Shown: positions 1 through 10,394 of the stretch, piece by piece | Layout of the letters: each line of letters starts with the position of its first letter | How positions within the stretch are numbered: the stretch's first letter is position 1 | From: an uncultured Oscillospiraceae bacterium | GTDB lineage: Bacteria > Bacillota > Clostridia > Oscillospirales > Oscillospiraceae | Assembly: GCA_947623745.1 (NCBI GenBank) | Contig: CANQHN010000006.1 | Span: 1-64,000 of the forward strand | Length of the DNA stretch: 64,000 nucleotides | Reading direction: 5' to 3' | Translations under genes and position numbers: made by a program | Notes under the pieces: model-generated | What the model was told of the DNA's origin: nothing | Seen by the model: only the letters and a program-made list of their open reading frames with translations | The model's database searches: none

Positions 1-8
1 TCGCCCCG

Positions 9-40
9 CTCAATCCGAACGGCGAGCCTGCTCAATCCGA
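9..40. repeat. Short direct repeat beside truncated gene
   Basis: The 10-mer CTCAATCCGA occurs at 9-18 and again at 31-40, a 22-base period, immediately past the premature stop of the aldo/keto reductase. It could be the edge of a tandem array or of an insertion that lies mostly outside the window. With two copies visible, chance cannot be excluded. Confidence 0.35.
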
Positions 41-45
41 CGCGG

Positions 46-570
46 TCAGGGGTGGGCAACGGGGGCGGAATATTCAAGGTAGCTGTACGGGAACTGCAGC
101 GCCGCGTATAGGCCGGAGGCGATGGCCTCCCGGGCGACCTCAAGGCGGTGGTTGGTGATGCCGATGAAGCGGATTTTCCCCTGGGCCTGGGCCTCCAGGG
201 CCGCGTCGTAGAGGCCGTCCACTCCCCCCGGCCGGGGACAGAAGCCGGGGTTATGGAACTGATAAACGTCAATGTAGTCGGTGCCCAGGCGGCGCAGGCT
301 GGTCTCCAGCTGCTCCCGCAGGCCGTCGCCGGTCTGGGCGTCGGTCTTGGTGGCCAGGATCACCTTGTCCCGGATCCCCTGGAGCGCGTAGCCCACCTTC
401 TCCTCGCTGTCGGTGTAGTTGTACGCGGTATCAAAGTAGTTGATGCCCCCGTCCACCGCCTTTCTGAGCAGATAGGCGGCCTCCTGCCTGCTGATGCGCT
501 GGATGGGCAGACAGCCAAAGCCGTTCTTCTCCACCGACAGGCCCGTGTTTCCTAACGTGATGTGTGCCAT
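46..570 (-). pseudogene. Aldo/keto reductase, C-terminally truncated
   Basis: This is the N-terminal part of an NAD(P)H-dependent aldo/keto reductase. The strand order LGNTGLSVEKNGFG, then FDTAYNYTDSEEKVG with the catalytic Asp/Tyr region, and VILATKTD with the catalytic Lys, follows the family TIM barrel. Family members of this type run to about 280-380 residues, but this frame stops at 174. Homology ends near the FPYSYL strand and the last residues (EYSAPVAHP) look unrelated. The stop lies next to a short direct repeat, so the gene looks broken by a frameshift or a junction rather than naturally short. It has its own promoter on the minus strand, divergent from the thiamin operon. Confidence 0.7.
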
Positions 571-663
571 CGTCTCTCCCTCCTGAAAAAATGTTCTGTT
601 GGAGTCCCGCTGTCTCTACCGCCATATCGACCGGGTCCTCCATGGGTTGCGTCTTTTAAGTTA

Positions 664-692
664 ATTATACCGCATTTTCGCCCGATCTGCAA
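664..692 (-). promoter_or_regulatory. Sigma-A promoter of the aldo/keto reductase
   Basis: On the minus strand, TTGCAG (687-692) and TATAAT (664-669) are separated by 17 bases, upstream of the ATG at 570. It diverges from the thiamin promoter at 734-762. Confidence 0.65.
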
Positions 693-733
693 CCGATCGC
701 GCGGGATTTCAGCGGATGGGATCCGGTTGGGGC

Positions 734-762
734 TTGACAACCGGAAAAAAATGCAATAAGAT
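734..762 (+). promoter_or_regulatory. Sigma-A promoter of thiamin operon
   Basis: TTGACA (734-739), a 17-base spacer and TAAGAT (757-762) lie just before the TPP aptamer, so transcription should start near 769. Confidence 0.8.
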
Positions 763-768
763 AAGACC

Positions 769-856
769 CGCAAGGGAGCTTTCGCTTTGGAAGGCTGAGA
801 GGAGGGGCGCGCCCCTCGACCTGACCTGATTTGGGTAATGCCAACGTAGGGATGCG
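769..856 (+). promoter_or_regulatory. TPP riboswitch (THI element)
   Basis: The aptamer shows the conserved CTGAGA (pyrimidine-sensing arm), ACCTGA, GGGTAATGCCA and CGTAGGGA blocks of the THI box. The P1 helix can form between CGCA at 769 and TGCG at 853. It is followed by an intrinsic terminator at 903-931, so TPP binding is expected to switch off the tenA-thiZXY operon by premature termination. The interval 571-964 holds only the two promoters, this riboswitch and its terminator. Confidence 0.93.
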
Positions 857-902
857 ACGCGGAAACAGAACCGGCCCTCGGGCCATGTGGAACCGTATGG
901 AA

Positions 903-931
903 AGGGCGTCCCCGCTGGGGGCGCCCTTTTT
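903..931 (+). terminator. Riboswitch-controlled terminator
   Basis: An 11-bp GC-rich stem (AGGGCGTCCCC / GGGGGCGCCCT) with a 3-base loop is followed by five T. It is the expression platform of the TPP riboswitch, placed 34 bases before the tenA ATG. Confidence 0.85.
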
Positions 932-964
932 GCGCGCAAAAAACTGCCATTGGGGGAAGTAACT

Positions 965-1630
965 ATGATAACCACATCCCAGCGCCTGCACCAGGCCGCC
1001 CGGCCCATCTGGGAGGCCTGCCACGCCCACCCCTTCGTCACCGGCATCGGGGACGGCACCCTGGACCCGGAGAAGTTCCGCTACTTCCTGCTCCAGGACT
1101 ACCTCTACTTGTTTGACTACGCCCGGGTGTTCGCCCTGGGGGTGGTGAAGGCCCGGGACCCGGAGTTGATGCGCACCTTCTCCGCCAACGTGGACGCCAT
1201 CCTGGGGGGCGAGATGAAGATCCACCGGGCCTATATGGCCCGCCTGGGCATCACCGAGGAGCAGGTTTTCGCGGTGCGGCCCGCCCTGGCCAACACCTCC
1301 TACACCAACTACATGCTCTCCGCCGCCTTCGCCGGGGGCACCGCGGAGATCGTGGCGGCCATTCTGTCCTGCTCCTGGAGCTACGCCGAGATCGGAGCGC
1401 GGCTGGCGGAGCAGAACCCCGCCAGCCTGGAGCACCCCTTCTACGGCGAGTGGGTCCAGGGCTACGCCGGGGAGGAGTACCAGCAGACCAACGCAGCCCT
1501 CATCGCCCTGATGGACGCCCTGGCGGAGGGCTGCTCCGAGGAGCAGTACAAGCGCCTGGAGGAGATCTTTCTCAACTGCAGCCGCTACGAGCTGGGCTTC
1601 TGGGACATGGCCTGGGACCTGGAGGAGTGA
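965..1630 (+). CDS. tenA: TenA-family thiaminase II
   Basis: A 221-residue TenA/thiaminase II enzyme, expected to release HMP (4-amino-5-hydroxymethyl-2-methylpyrimidine) from degraded thiamin such as aminopyrimidine. Cys136 in ILSCSWSYAEIG is the likely nucleophile. Asp45 in LLQDY and Glu209 in the C-terminal YELGFWDMA block match the other active-site positions. I chose the ATG at 965 because GGGGGAAG precedes it and the longer frame would run through the riboswitch terminator. The ABC importer genes follow after 3 bases, so salvage and import are co-regulated by TPP. Confidence 0.92.
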   Translation: MITTSQRLHQAARPIWEACHAHPFVTGIGDGTLDPEKFRYFLLQDYLYLFDYARVFALGVVKARDPELMRTFSANVDAILGGEMKIHRAYMARLGITEEQVFAVRPALANTSYTNYMLSAAFAGGTAEIVAAILSCSWSYAEIGARLAEQNPASLEHPFYGEWVQGYAGEEYQQTNAALIALMDALAEGCSEEQYKRLEEIFLNCSRYELGFWDMAWDLEE

Positions 1631-1633
1631 GCG

Positions 1634-2392
1634 GTGCTGGAGTTTGACCGTGTCTCCTGCCGGTACGACGTGGAGGACTTCGACATTATCGACGAGTTGT
1701 CCTTCCGCGTGGAGCCCGGCTCCTTCCACTGCATCGTGGGACAGAGCGGGTGCGGCAAGAGCACCATTTTCCGCCTCATCAACGGCCTGATGCCCCTGAA
1801 AAAGGGGACCATCCGGGTAGCCGGGGAGGACATCGCCGGGCGGAAGGGCTACTGCGGCTACATGCCCCAGAAGGACCTGCTGTTCCCCTGGCGCACCGTG
1901 GGGGAGAACGCCGCCCTGCCCCTGGAGATCCAGGGGGGCCTGTCCAAACGGGCGCGGCGGGAGCAGGCCGAGCAGGCCCTGGCCCTGGTGGGGCTGGAGG
2001 GCTGGGCCGACCGGATGCCCGGGGAGCTGTCCGGCGGGATGCGCCAGCGGGCGGCCTTCGCCCGGACCGTGCTCACCGGCAGCGAGCTGCTGCTGCTGGA
2101 CGAGCCCTTCTCCGCCCTGGACTTCCTCACCCGCCTGTCCATGCAGGAGTGGCTGCTGGACCTGTGGCGGCGCACCGGCAAGACCATCCTGTTCATCACC
2201 CACGATGTGGAGGAGGCCGTCTTTCTGTCCACCTCGGTGCTGGTGGCCGAGTCCAGCCCCATCCGGGCCCTGCGGGAGATTCCGGTGCCCCTGGGGATGG
2301 ACCGCACCCGGCACGACCTGGCCCGGCCGGAGCTGGTGGAGCTGAAGGAGAGTCTCATCGACCTGCTGCGGAAGGGGGGTCCCGCCCTGTGA
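1634..2392 (+). CDS. thiZ: ABC importer ATPase, thiamin-precursor (ThiZ-like)
   Basis: A 252-residue ATPase of the nitrate/taurine/HMP-type importer family. Walker A GQSGCGKST is at 36-44, the Q-loop at Gln79, the signature LSGGM at 132-136, Walker B LLLLDEP at 152-158 and the H-loop His at 190. It starts with GTG three bases after the tenA stop. Its stop overlaps the GTG of the permease gene (GTGA), indicating translational coupling. The TPP riboswitch and TenA neighbour point to a pyrimidine precursor of thiamin as substrate. Confidence 0.9.
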   Translation: MLEFDRVSCRYDVEDFDIIDELSFRVEPGSFHCIVGQSGCGKSTIFRLINGLMPLKKGTIRVAGEDIAGRKGYCGYMPQKDLLFPWRTVGENAALPLEIQGGLSKRARREQAEQALALVGLEGWADRMPGELSGGMRQRAAFARTVLTGSELLLLDEPFSALDFLTRLSMQEWLLDLWRRTGKTILFITHDVEEAVFLSTSVLVAESSPIRALREIPVPLGMDRTRHDLARPELVELKESLIDLLRKGGPAL

Positions 2393-3144
2393 AAGGCGCC
2401 TGCAAACAGAACCTGCCCGCCCTCATCTTCCTGTTCGCCCTGCTGATGCTGTGGCAGCTGGGGGCCATGGAGGTGGACGCGGCCTACATCCTCCCCTCCC
2501 CCACCCAGATTTTGGCCCGGCTGTGGGAGCTGCGGGGGCCTCTGTTCACCGTCCACCTGCCCGCCACCATGCTGGTCACCGGGGTGGGCCTGGCCATCTC
2601 CCTGGTGCTGGGCCTGGGGCTCGCCGCCGTGATGGACGCCAGCCCCTTCTGCCAGAAGGCCCTCTACCCGGTGGTGGTGGCCTCTCAGACCATCCCCACC
2701 ACCGCTATCGCCCCCCTGTTCGTGCTCTGGTTCGGCTACGGCATCTGGAGCAAGGTGCTGGTGACGGTGCTCATCACCTTCTTCCCCATCACCATCACCG
2801 TGTACGACGGCCTGCGGTCGGCCAAGACGGAGATGGCCGAGCTGCTGCTGACCTACGGGGCCACAAAGCGGGACCTGTTCCTCAAGATCAAGGTCCCCTG
2901 CGCCCTGCCCTACTTCTTCTCCGCCATTAAAATGGCCGTCCCCATGAGCATCATCGGCGCGGCCATCGGCGAGTGGCTGGGGGCCCAGAGCGGCCTGGGC
3001 TACTTCTCCCGCCGGATGATGACCCAGCTGGACGGGGCGGGGGTGTTCGCCCCCATCGTGCTGCTGTCGGCGGCGGCCATGCTGGCGGTGGCCGTGGTAG
3101 AGCTGTTCGAGAAAAAAATCGTCAAGTGGCGCGGGGAGTCGTGA
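2389..3144 (+). CDS. thiX: ABC importer permease, thiamin-precursor (ThiX-like)
   Basis: A 251-residue inner-membrane permease of the BPD_transp_1 family with about six hydrophobic segments. The cytoplasmic EAA-type loop, around EMAELLLTYGATKRDLFLKI, docks the ATPase. The start is a GTG overlapping the upstream stop; the longer open frame upstream is a shadow of the ATPase gene. It works with the ThiZ-like ATPase and the ThiY-like binding protein. Family members also import nitrate, taurine or sulfonates, so substrate is assigned by context. Confidence 0.88.
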   Translation: MKGACKQNLPALIFLFALLMLWQLGAMEVDAAYILPSPTQILARLWELRGPLFTVHLPATMLVTGVGLAISLVLGLGLAAVMDASPFCQKALYPVVVASQTIPTTAIAPLFVLWFGYGIWSKVLVTVLITFFPITITVYDGLRSAKTEMAELLLTYGATKRDLFLKIKVPCALPYFFSAIKMAVPMSIIGAAIGEWLGAQSGLGYFSRRMMTQLDGAGVFAPIVLLSAAAMLAVAVVELFEKKIVKWRGES

Positions 3145-3200
3145 GGCCCCGGCGCGCCATGAACGCTTACAGATTTTCAATTCAAAACAGGAGGATCACC

Positions 3201-4256
3201 ATGAAACGTATTTTTGCTCTTGCCTTGTCCCTCGCCCTCTTACTCACCGCCTGCGGCCAGCCCGCTCCCGCCCCGTCCGGCAGCGTCCCCGCCGCCAGCG
3301 GCGCCGCGTCCTCCCAGCCCGCCCCCGCCGGGAGCGGGGATCGGGAGCTGTGGGACCTGGACGTGGTGCTGGACTGGTACCCCAACGCCCTGCACGCCTT
3401 CCTCTACGTGGCCATCGACAAGGGCTACTTCGCCGACGAGGGGCTGAACGTGAACATCCGCTTCCCCTCCAACGCCAACGACGCCATCTCCCTGGTGGCG
3501 GCGGGCCGGGCGGAGATCGGCCTGTACTACCAGCAGGACGTGGTCATCGCCCGGGCCAACCAGGACGTGCCGGTGAAGTCCATCGCCGCCGTGGTCCAGG
3601 GGCCGCTGAACATCGTGCTGTCCCTGTCTGAAAAGGGCATCCAGTCCCCCAGCGACCTGGTGGGCAGGACCATCGGCTATGCCGGCACCGAGCTGTCCGA
3701 GGCCCTGATCCGCAGCACGATGGCCTACGTGGGGGCCGACGCCTCCGACGTGACCATGATCGACGTGGGCTTCGACCTGATGAGCTCCATGACCACCGGC
3801 AACGTGGACGCCACCATCGGCTGTCTGGTAAACCACGAGGTGCCCCAGATGCAGGAGGAGGGCTTCGACGTGTCCTGGTTCGACCTGGACGACTACGGTG
3901 TGCCCACCTACTACGAGGGCATCTTCCTGGCCAACGACCAGCTCATCGAGAGCGAGCCGGAGACGCTGAAGGCCTTCCTGCGGGCCTGCGCCAAGGGCTT
4001 CGACGACATGCAGGCCGACCCGGAGGAGGCCCTGTCCATCCTGCTGGCCAACCAGAACGAGGAGAACTTCCCCCTGTCCGAGACGGTGGAGCGCCAGAGC
4101 ATGGCCACTCTGCTGCCCCTGATGGAGACGGCGGACGCCCCCTTCCTGTCCCAGTCCGAGGCGTGTTGGCAGGAGAACGTGGACTGGTTGCTGGGCGAGG
4201 GTCTGATCGACGAGGCCCCCGCGCTGGAGGATCTGTACGTGGAGCTGGACTACTGA
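3201..4256 (+). CDS. thiY: HMP-precursor binding lipoprotein (NMT1/THI5-like)
   Basis: A 351-residue extracytoplasmic solute-binding protein. A signal peptide ends in a lipobox (LLTAC, Cys18), followed by a Pro/Ala/Ser linker. The NMT1/THI5-like domain begins at VVLDWYPNALHAFLYVA and continues with DKGYFADEGLNV, the typical start of pyrimidine-binding ThiY proteins. AGGAGG lies 6 bases before the ATG. It is last in the riboswitch operon and is followed by a strong terminator. Formylaminopyrimidine or HMP is the likely ligand, inferred from TenA. Confidence 0.9.
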   Translation: MKRIFALALSLALLLTACGQPAPAPSGSVPAASGAASSQPAPAGSGDRELWDLDVVLDWYPNALHAFLYVAIDKGYFADEGLNVNIRFPSNANDAISLVAAGRAEIGLYYQQDVVIARANQDVPVKSIAAVVQGPLNIVLSLSEKGIQSPSDLVGRTIGYAGTELSEALIRSTMAYVGADASDVTMIDVGFDLMSSMTTGNVDATIGCLVNHEVPQMQEEGFDVSWFDLDDYGVPTYYEGIFLANDQLIESEPETLKAFLRACAKGFDDMQADPEEALSILLANQNEENFPLSETVERQSMATLLPLMETADAPFLSQSEACWQENVDWLLGEGLIDEAPALEDLYVELDY

Positions 4257-4271
4257 GAACACCAAAACAAA

Positions 4272-4308
4272 AAAGCCCCGGGGACCCGATATGGGTCCCC
4301 GGGGCTTT
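4272..4308. terminator. Bidirectional terminator
   Basis: A 16-bp perfect stem (AAAGCCCCGGGGACCC and its complement) around a 5-base loop sits between the convergent thiY and phosphatase genes. The T-rich side is stronger on the minus strand (TTTTTTGTTTTG). Confidence 0.88.
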
Positions 4309-4318
4309 CATGTATAGG

Positions 4319-5050
4319 TCAGTCCTCTCTCTCCCAATTATTGCCGGCGCACTCCCGGAACCGGGCCATGAAGGACGGCGGCTCCCCGTTGGCGTACAGG
4401 TGGGAGATATCCCCGAACTCCAGCATCCGGAAGCTGGCGATCCCCTCCCGGCGCTCCTCGGTGACCACCGTGGTGACGGAGGAGGGGGCGGCGCAGGTGC
4501 CGTGCCACAGCGGCATGGGGGAGATGTTCAGCAGGTGGCTGAGCAGCACGCAGGTCACACCGAAGTGGCAGAACAGGACGACGGCGTCGTTGCTGGGGGC
4601 AACGGCACCGTAGAGCCTGCCCTCCCGGCGGTAGCCGTGGCGCTCCAGCAGCGCGTCCAGCTCCCCCGCCACCCAGTCGTACTGGGCCTTGACCCCGCCC
4701 TGGGCCATAGCGGGCGTCTGGTGCCAGCGCTCCACATCGAAGAACCGCTCCTCCGCCGTCCAGTCCTGGGGCAGCCAGTCCCAGGGGATCATTTTATGCT
4801 CCGGCACGTCGGGGCGCCAGATGGGGGCGTCGAACTCCCGCAGCCACAGGCACTCCTGCGCGGTGCGGCCCACCGCCTCCAGGGTGGGGGCGGCGGTGTC
4901 CCTGGCCCGCCCCAGGGGGGAGGTGTAGTAGGCCGCGGCCTGGACCCCGGCCAGGCGCTGGGCGAGGAACCCGGCCTCTCTCCTGCCCTTTTCCGTGATG
5001 GAGTCGCGCTCGTAGTCGGGCTCCGCGTGACGCACGATGAGAAGTTTCAT
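4319..5050 (-). CDS. Histidine phosphatase family protein
   Basis: A 243-residue branch-1 histidine phosphatase (phosphoglycerate mutase superfamily). The RHAEP motif (Arg7, His8) carries the phospho-accepting His, and LFCHFGVT carries the second catalytic His. A family arginine appears in YTSPLGRARDTA. Substrates in this superfamily range from sugar phosphates to nucleotides and cannot be told from sequence. The gene starts 4 bases after the rpoD stop and probably belongs to the dnaG-rpoD transcript. Confidence 0.85.
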   Translation of the reverse strand: MKLLIVRHAEPDYERDSITEKGRREAGFLAQRLAGVQAAAYYTSPLGRARDTAAPTLEAVGRTAQECLWLREFDAPIWRPDVPEHKMIPWDWLPQDWTAEERFFDVERWHQTPAMAQGGVKAQYDWVAGELDALLERHGYRREGRLYGAVAPSNDAVVLFCHFGVTCVLLSHLLNISPMPLWHGTCAAPSSVTTVVTEERREGIASFRMLEFGDISHLYANGEPPSFMARFRECAGNNWERED

Positions 5051-5054
5051 AGTA

Positions 5055-6355
<1,301 letters not shown>

Positions 6356-6359
<4 letters not shown>

Positions 6360-8119
6360 GGCTTTTCCTCCATATATGCTTTCTTTTCCAGATATTTCTT
6401 TTGGGTCTCCCGCAGCAGGGCATCGGCGTCCGCCGAGGAGCGCCGCGCCAGCTCCCCGCGGATAACGGCTATGTAGTCTCTCAGGGAATCCCGGCTGTTG
6501 GTCAGGGACTCGGGCTGCCCGGCCACCAGGGCCAGGTGGTCCATCTCCTCCGGCTCCAGCTCCCCGGCCAGGGCGGACAGCCGGGTGCTCAAACCGTCCC
6601 GCGCCCGGCGGCACAGCAGGTCGAACACCTTCCCCAGCAGGGGCGAGGAGAATTCCGCCCCGATCAGGCCGTCCATCTCCCCCAGCAGGGCGGGGTCCAG
6701 CAGCATCAGCCGCACCACCCCCTCCTCCGCCCGGGCGGAGCGGATGTTGGTGTAGCGCAGGCCCCGCTGGGCGGGCTGGCGCTGGGCGGCGGGGGCCAGA
6801 TTTTTCCGCTCCTGCTGCTTTTTCTCCCGGCTGACCCGGCGGGCGCGCTCCTTTTTGACCTCCTGGGCCATGGTCTCCGCCGTGATGCCCGCCATCCGGG
6901 CGGCGTGGCCGGCGTAGATTTCCCGCTCCACCGGACTGGGCAGCACGGCCAGCATCCCGGCGGCCTCCCGGAGAAAGTCCACCCGCTGGCTGTCGTCCTC
7001 CAGGTCGTACTTCGCCCTGATCTTCTCCAGGCGGTAGTCGATGTGGTTCTCGCTCTCGTCCAGCAGGCGGGCAAAGGCCTCCCGACCGTACTTCTTGATG
7101 AACTCGTCCGGGTCCTTGGCCCCCCGGACCTGGAGCACCTTCACCTTCAGCCCCGCTTTCTCCAGCAGGGGGATGGCCCGCTGGGCGGCGGCCACACCGG
7201 CCCCGTCCCCGTCGTAGGAGATGACGGCGTTCTGGAAGTAGCGGGAGAGCAGCTGGGCGTGCTCGGCGGTAAGGGAGGTGCCCAGAGAGGCCACCGCACT
7301 GTCGAACCCCGCCTGGTGCAGAGAGATGGTGTCCATATACCCCTCGGTGAGGATGACCCGCCCCGCCTTGGACTTCTTGGCGATGTTCAGGGCAAAGACG
7401 TTGCGGCTCTTGTTGTACACCGGGGTGTCGGGGGAGTTGAGGTATTTGGGGGTGGAGTCGCCCATCACCCGGCCGCCGAACCCGATGACCTCCCCCCGCA
7501 GGTCGATGATGGGGAACATGACCCGGTTGCGGAACCGGTCGTAGATGCGCCCGTCCTTGTTGCTCACCGCCAGGCCGGCGTCCAGCAGGTCCCGCTTGTC
7601 ATAGCCCTGCTCCGCCAGGGCGGTGATGAGCCCGTCCCACCGGTTGAGGGCGAAGCCCAGGCCGAAGTTGGTGAGGGTGGCCTTGGACAGCCCCCGGCGG
7701 CGCAGGTAGTCCAGCCCCTCTCTGCCCTCCGGCTCGTACAGCCAGCGGTGGAACACCCGCGCGGCCTGCCTGTTGATCTCCAGCAGCCGCTCCCGGCGCT
7801 CCCGCATCCCGGCGGAGCCGCCCCCCGTCTCGGGCACGGCCAGATTGGCCCGCTTGGCCAGCACCTCCACCGCGTCGATAAAGGGGAGGTTCTCCTGCTC
7901 CATCACGAAGTTGATGACCCCGCCCCCCTTGCCGCAGCCGAAGCACTTGAAGATCTGCTTCTCCGGCGAGACGGAGAAGGAGGGGGTCTTTTCCGCATGG
8001 AAGGGGCACAGGCCCCAGTAGTTGCGCCCCTTTTTTGTCAGGCGCACATACTCGGACACCAGGTCCACGATATCGGTGCGCTGCACCAGCTCGTCGATGA
8101 ACTGCTCCGGAATGGCCAC
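6356..8119 (-). CDS. dnaG: DNA primase
   Basis: A 587-residue DnaG primase that makes RNA primers at the replication fork. The N-terminal zinc ribbon uses Cys38, His41, Cys59 and Cys62 (CPFH, CFGC). The TOPRIM core has VILTEGYMD and [10 protein letters not shown]-terminal helicase-binding domain follows, weakly conserved as usual. The gene is translationally coupled to rpoD by a 4-base overlap and lies 82 bases downstream of the dgt-like gene. Confidence 0.97.
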
Positions 8120-8201
8120 GGCCTCGCCCCCTCTGCTGTGTATTTCTTGCCAAATACGGCCTGTTTTATCCCTTTTTCACGTCAAATTCAGGATGGCTCC
8201 C

Positions 8202-9206
8202 CTATTTCACCGCCCAGGACATGGGGATGAACAGCTTGGAGAACTGCTCCACGGCGAAGGGGTCGGTCATGCCGGCCACGTAGTCGCACACGGCCCGCTC
8301 CACCCCCTCCTGGGCGCGGATCTCCTGAAAGTCGGCGGGCAGCTCCTCCGGGTGGGCGCAGTAGTGCTCGAACAGGCGGCGGAGCATCTCCTGGGCCTTG
8401 CCCTCCTCCCCCTTGGCGATGGGGTTGGTGTAGACGCTGTCGAACATGAAGTCCTTCAAAGCCAGCATGGCCGCCCCCACCTCCTCGCTCTGGCAGATGG
8501 CATCCTGCTCCCAGCTGGCCTGGATGGCGTCCAGCACCAGGGTGTTCACCCGCTGGCTCAGATTGAATCCCAGCACATTGGAGATCTCCAGGGGGATGTC
8601 CATGGGAAAAATGATCCCGCCCCGCAGGGCGTCCTCGATGTCGTGGTTGATATAGGCGATGTGGTCGGCCAGGCGCACCACCTGCCCCTCCAGGGTGGCG
8701 GCGGGTGCGCCCTTGGTGTGGCAGAGGATGCCGTTGCGCACCTCCCAGGTCAGGTTGAGCCCCTCGCCGTTCTTCTCCAGCCGGTCCACCACCCGCACCG
8801 ACTGCTTGTAGTGGGCAAAGCCGCCGGGCATGATGGAGTCCAGCAGCCGCTCCCCGGCGTGGCCGAAGGGGGTGTGGCCCAGGTCGTGGCCCAGGGCGAT
8901 GGCCTCGGTCAGATCCTCGTTGAGCCGCAGGCCCCGGGCGATGGTGCGGGCGATGCGGCTGACCTCCAGGGTGTGGGTCATGCGGGTGCGGTAGTGGTCC
9001 CCCTCGGGCTGGAGGAACACCTGGGTCTTGTGCTTGAGGCGGCGGAAGGCCTTGCAGTAGACGATGCGGTCGGTGTCCCGCTGGAAACAGGTGCGCACCT
9101 GGCACTCCGCCTCCGGCCGCGCCCGGCCCTGGCTGTTGGCCGACAGGCAGGCCCGCTTTGACAGGCACTGCTCCTCCTGCCGCTGGGTGATCTCCCGCAG
9201 GGTCAT
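8202..9206 (-). CDS. dgt: dGTPase-like HD-domain hydrolase
   Basis: A 334-residue deoxyguanosinetriphosphate triphosphohydrolase-like protein. The HD metal site is visible: His78 in TRMTHTLEV, the pair His107-Asp108 in ALGHDLGHTPFGHAGE, and a later Asp in LADHIAYINHD. Family members hydrolyse dNTPs to the nucleoside and triphosphate. The gene stands just upstream of dnaG-rpoD on the same strand, a common Firmicute arrangement that links dNTP control to replication. ATG at 9206 is preceded by GGGGGGAG. Confidence 0.92.
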   Translation of the reverse strand: MTLREITQRQEEQCLSKRACLSANSQGRARPEAECQVRTCFQRDTDRIVYCKAFRRLKHKTQVFLQPEGDHYRTRMTHTLEVSRIARTIARGLRLNEDLTEAIALGHDLGHTPFGHAGERLLDSIMPGGFAHYKQSVRVVDRLEKNGEGLNLTWEVRNGILCHTKGAPAATLEGQVVRLADHIAYINHDIEDALRGGIIFPMDIPLEISNVLGFNLSQRVNTLVLDAIQASWEQDAICQSEEVGAAMLALKDFMFDSVYTNPIAKGEEGKAQEMLRRLFEHYCAHPEELPADFQEIRAQEGVERAVCDYVAGMTDPFAVEQFSKLFIPMSWAVK

Positions 9207-9330
9207 AGCGCTCCCCCCTATGAACAGGCAAACTTAACTCTATTTTTATATACGAGATAAATTTCCTTTTTCCTCTCTATCCGCAAAAATTTTTCAAAAA
9301 ATTTTCCCACGGGTGATGGTCGAGGCAAAA

Positions 9331-9360
9331 GCGGCACGGCCCGTTTCAGGGCCGTGCCGC
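9331..9360 (-). terminator. Terminator after ZIP transporter
   Basis: A 12-bp stem GCGGCACGGCCC / GGGCCGTGCCGC with a 6-base loop is followed on the minus strand by TTTTGCC, 31 bases past the transporter stop. Confidence 0.8.
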
Positions 9361-9390
9361 GCTCTCTTGAATGCGTATTGCGGGGGCAGG

Positions 9391-10242
9391 TCAAACATAG
9401 ATCACGATCAGTCCCACGATCATGCCCACCAGGATGGCGAAGGCCGGCGTCTTGGACCGCCACATGAGGATGGACTCGGGGATCAGCTCGCCGAACACCA
9501 CGTAGATCATGGCCCCGGCCGCGAAGGACAGCGCCAGGCACAGGGCCGCCGGGCCCAGGCCGCCGATGCCGTATCCGATGAGGGCGCCCACGATGGTGGG
9601 CGCGCCGCTCAGGGCGGTAATCAGCACGGCCCTGCCCCGGGACATACCCCCGGAGATCAGCGGGACGGAGACCGCCATGCCCTCCGGGATGTTGTGCAGG
9701 CCGATGACAATGGCCATCACCAGGCCCGCCCGGTCCATCACTGTCTCCGCCCCGGTGTAGGACACGCCGATGACCATGCCCTCGGGCAGGTTGTGCAGGG
9801 CGATAGCGCAGGCCATGATGACCCCGGCCACGAACATCTCCCGCCAGTTGCCGCTCTCCTGGTGGTGCTGGTAGTGGTCGCTGTGGATCAGCTCCCCCAG
9901 GTCGTCGGCGGTGGCGGGGTGGTTCTGATCGACGTGGGCGACCTCCTTATTGGTGTTGTTGTCGATCACCCGGTTCAGGGCAAAAACGGTCAGATACCCC
10001 AGGAACAGGCCGGCGATGGTCAGGAGCAGGAAGCCGAGCCCACCCGCCCCCTCGGGGTCCAAGGCGTCCTCAATGAGGTCGAAGCAGACGATGGACAGCA
10101 TGACGCCGCCCGCAAAGCTCAAAAAGAGGCTGACGATCCGGGAGGAGTCCCGCCGGGCGATGCTGCCGATCAGCCCGCCCAGGCCGGTGCCCAGCACGCC
10201 CGATATGAACGTAACAACGATGATCCAAACAAATACTGGCAT
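9391..10242 (-). CDS. ZIP-family metal transporter
   Basis: A 283-residue polytopic membrane protein of the ZIP family, which brings zinc or other divalent metals into the cytoplasm. The two signature metal-binding helices contain HNLPEGMVIG and HNIPEGMAVS. A His-rich cytoplasmic loop (HSDHYQHHQ) precedes them. About eight hydrophobic segments fit the family. It is a single-gene unit with its own terminator. Metal specificity cannot be read from the sequence. Confidence 0.9.
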   Translation of the reverse strand: MPVFVWIIVVTFISGVLGTGLGGLIGSIARRDSSRIVSLFLSFAGGVMLSIVCFDLIEDALDPEGAGGLGFLLLTIAGLFLGYLTVFALNRVIDNNTNKEVAHVDQNHPATADDLGELIHSDHYQHHQESGNWREMFVAGVIMACAIALHNLPEGMVIGVSYTGAETVMDRAGLVMAIVIGLHNIPEGMAVSVPLISGGMSRGRAVLITALSGAPTIVGALIGYGIGGLGPAALCLALSFAAGAMIYVVFGELIPESILMWRSKTPAFAILVGMIVGLIVIYV

Positions 10243-10360
10243 ACTACCTCATCACACCGCAGTCATTCCGCGCCCGCGGAGCTCCCGCGGGCTTTTCAAC
10301 GGGCCCTATTTTAACATCTTTCGACACGTGATGCAATATGCAAACACCCCCTCCGCGCAT

Positions 10361-10387
10361 AAAAAATCTCCCCCGGCCGGGGGAGAT
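10361..10387 (-). terminator. Terminator of the sugar ABC/kinase operon
   Basis: The hairpin ATCTCCCCC / GGGGGAGAT, followed by TTTTTT on the minus strand, closes the operon 8 bases after the FGGY kinase stop. Confidence 0.85.
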
Positions 10388-10394
10388 CTATACG

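Noticed and set aside
665..2314. 549-residue open frame on the minus strand
   Set aside because: It lies antisense to the promoter, TPP riboswitch, tenA and thiZ; composition is Gly/His/Gln/Pro-rich, as expected from the complement of high-GC coding sequence.
10272..10296. Hairpin GCCCGCGG / CCGCGGGC with TTTT upstream of the ZIP gene
   Set aside because: It points along the plus strand where no gene ends; it may be a weak leader structure of the ZIP mRNA, but I cannot assign a function.
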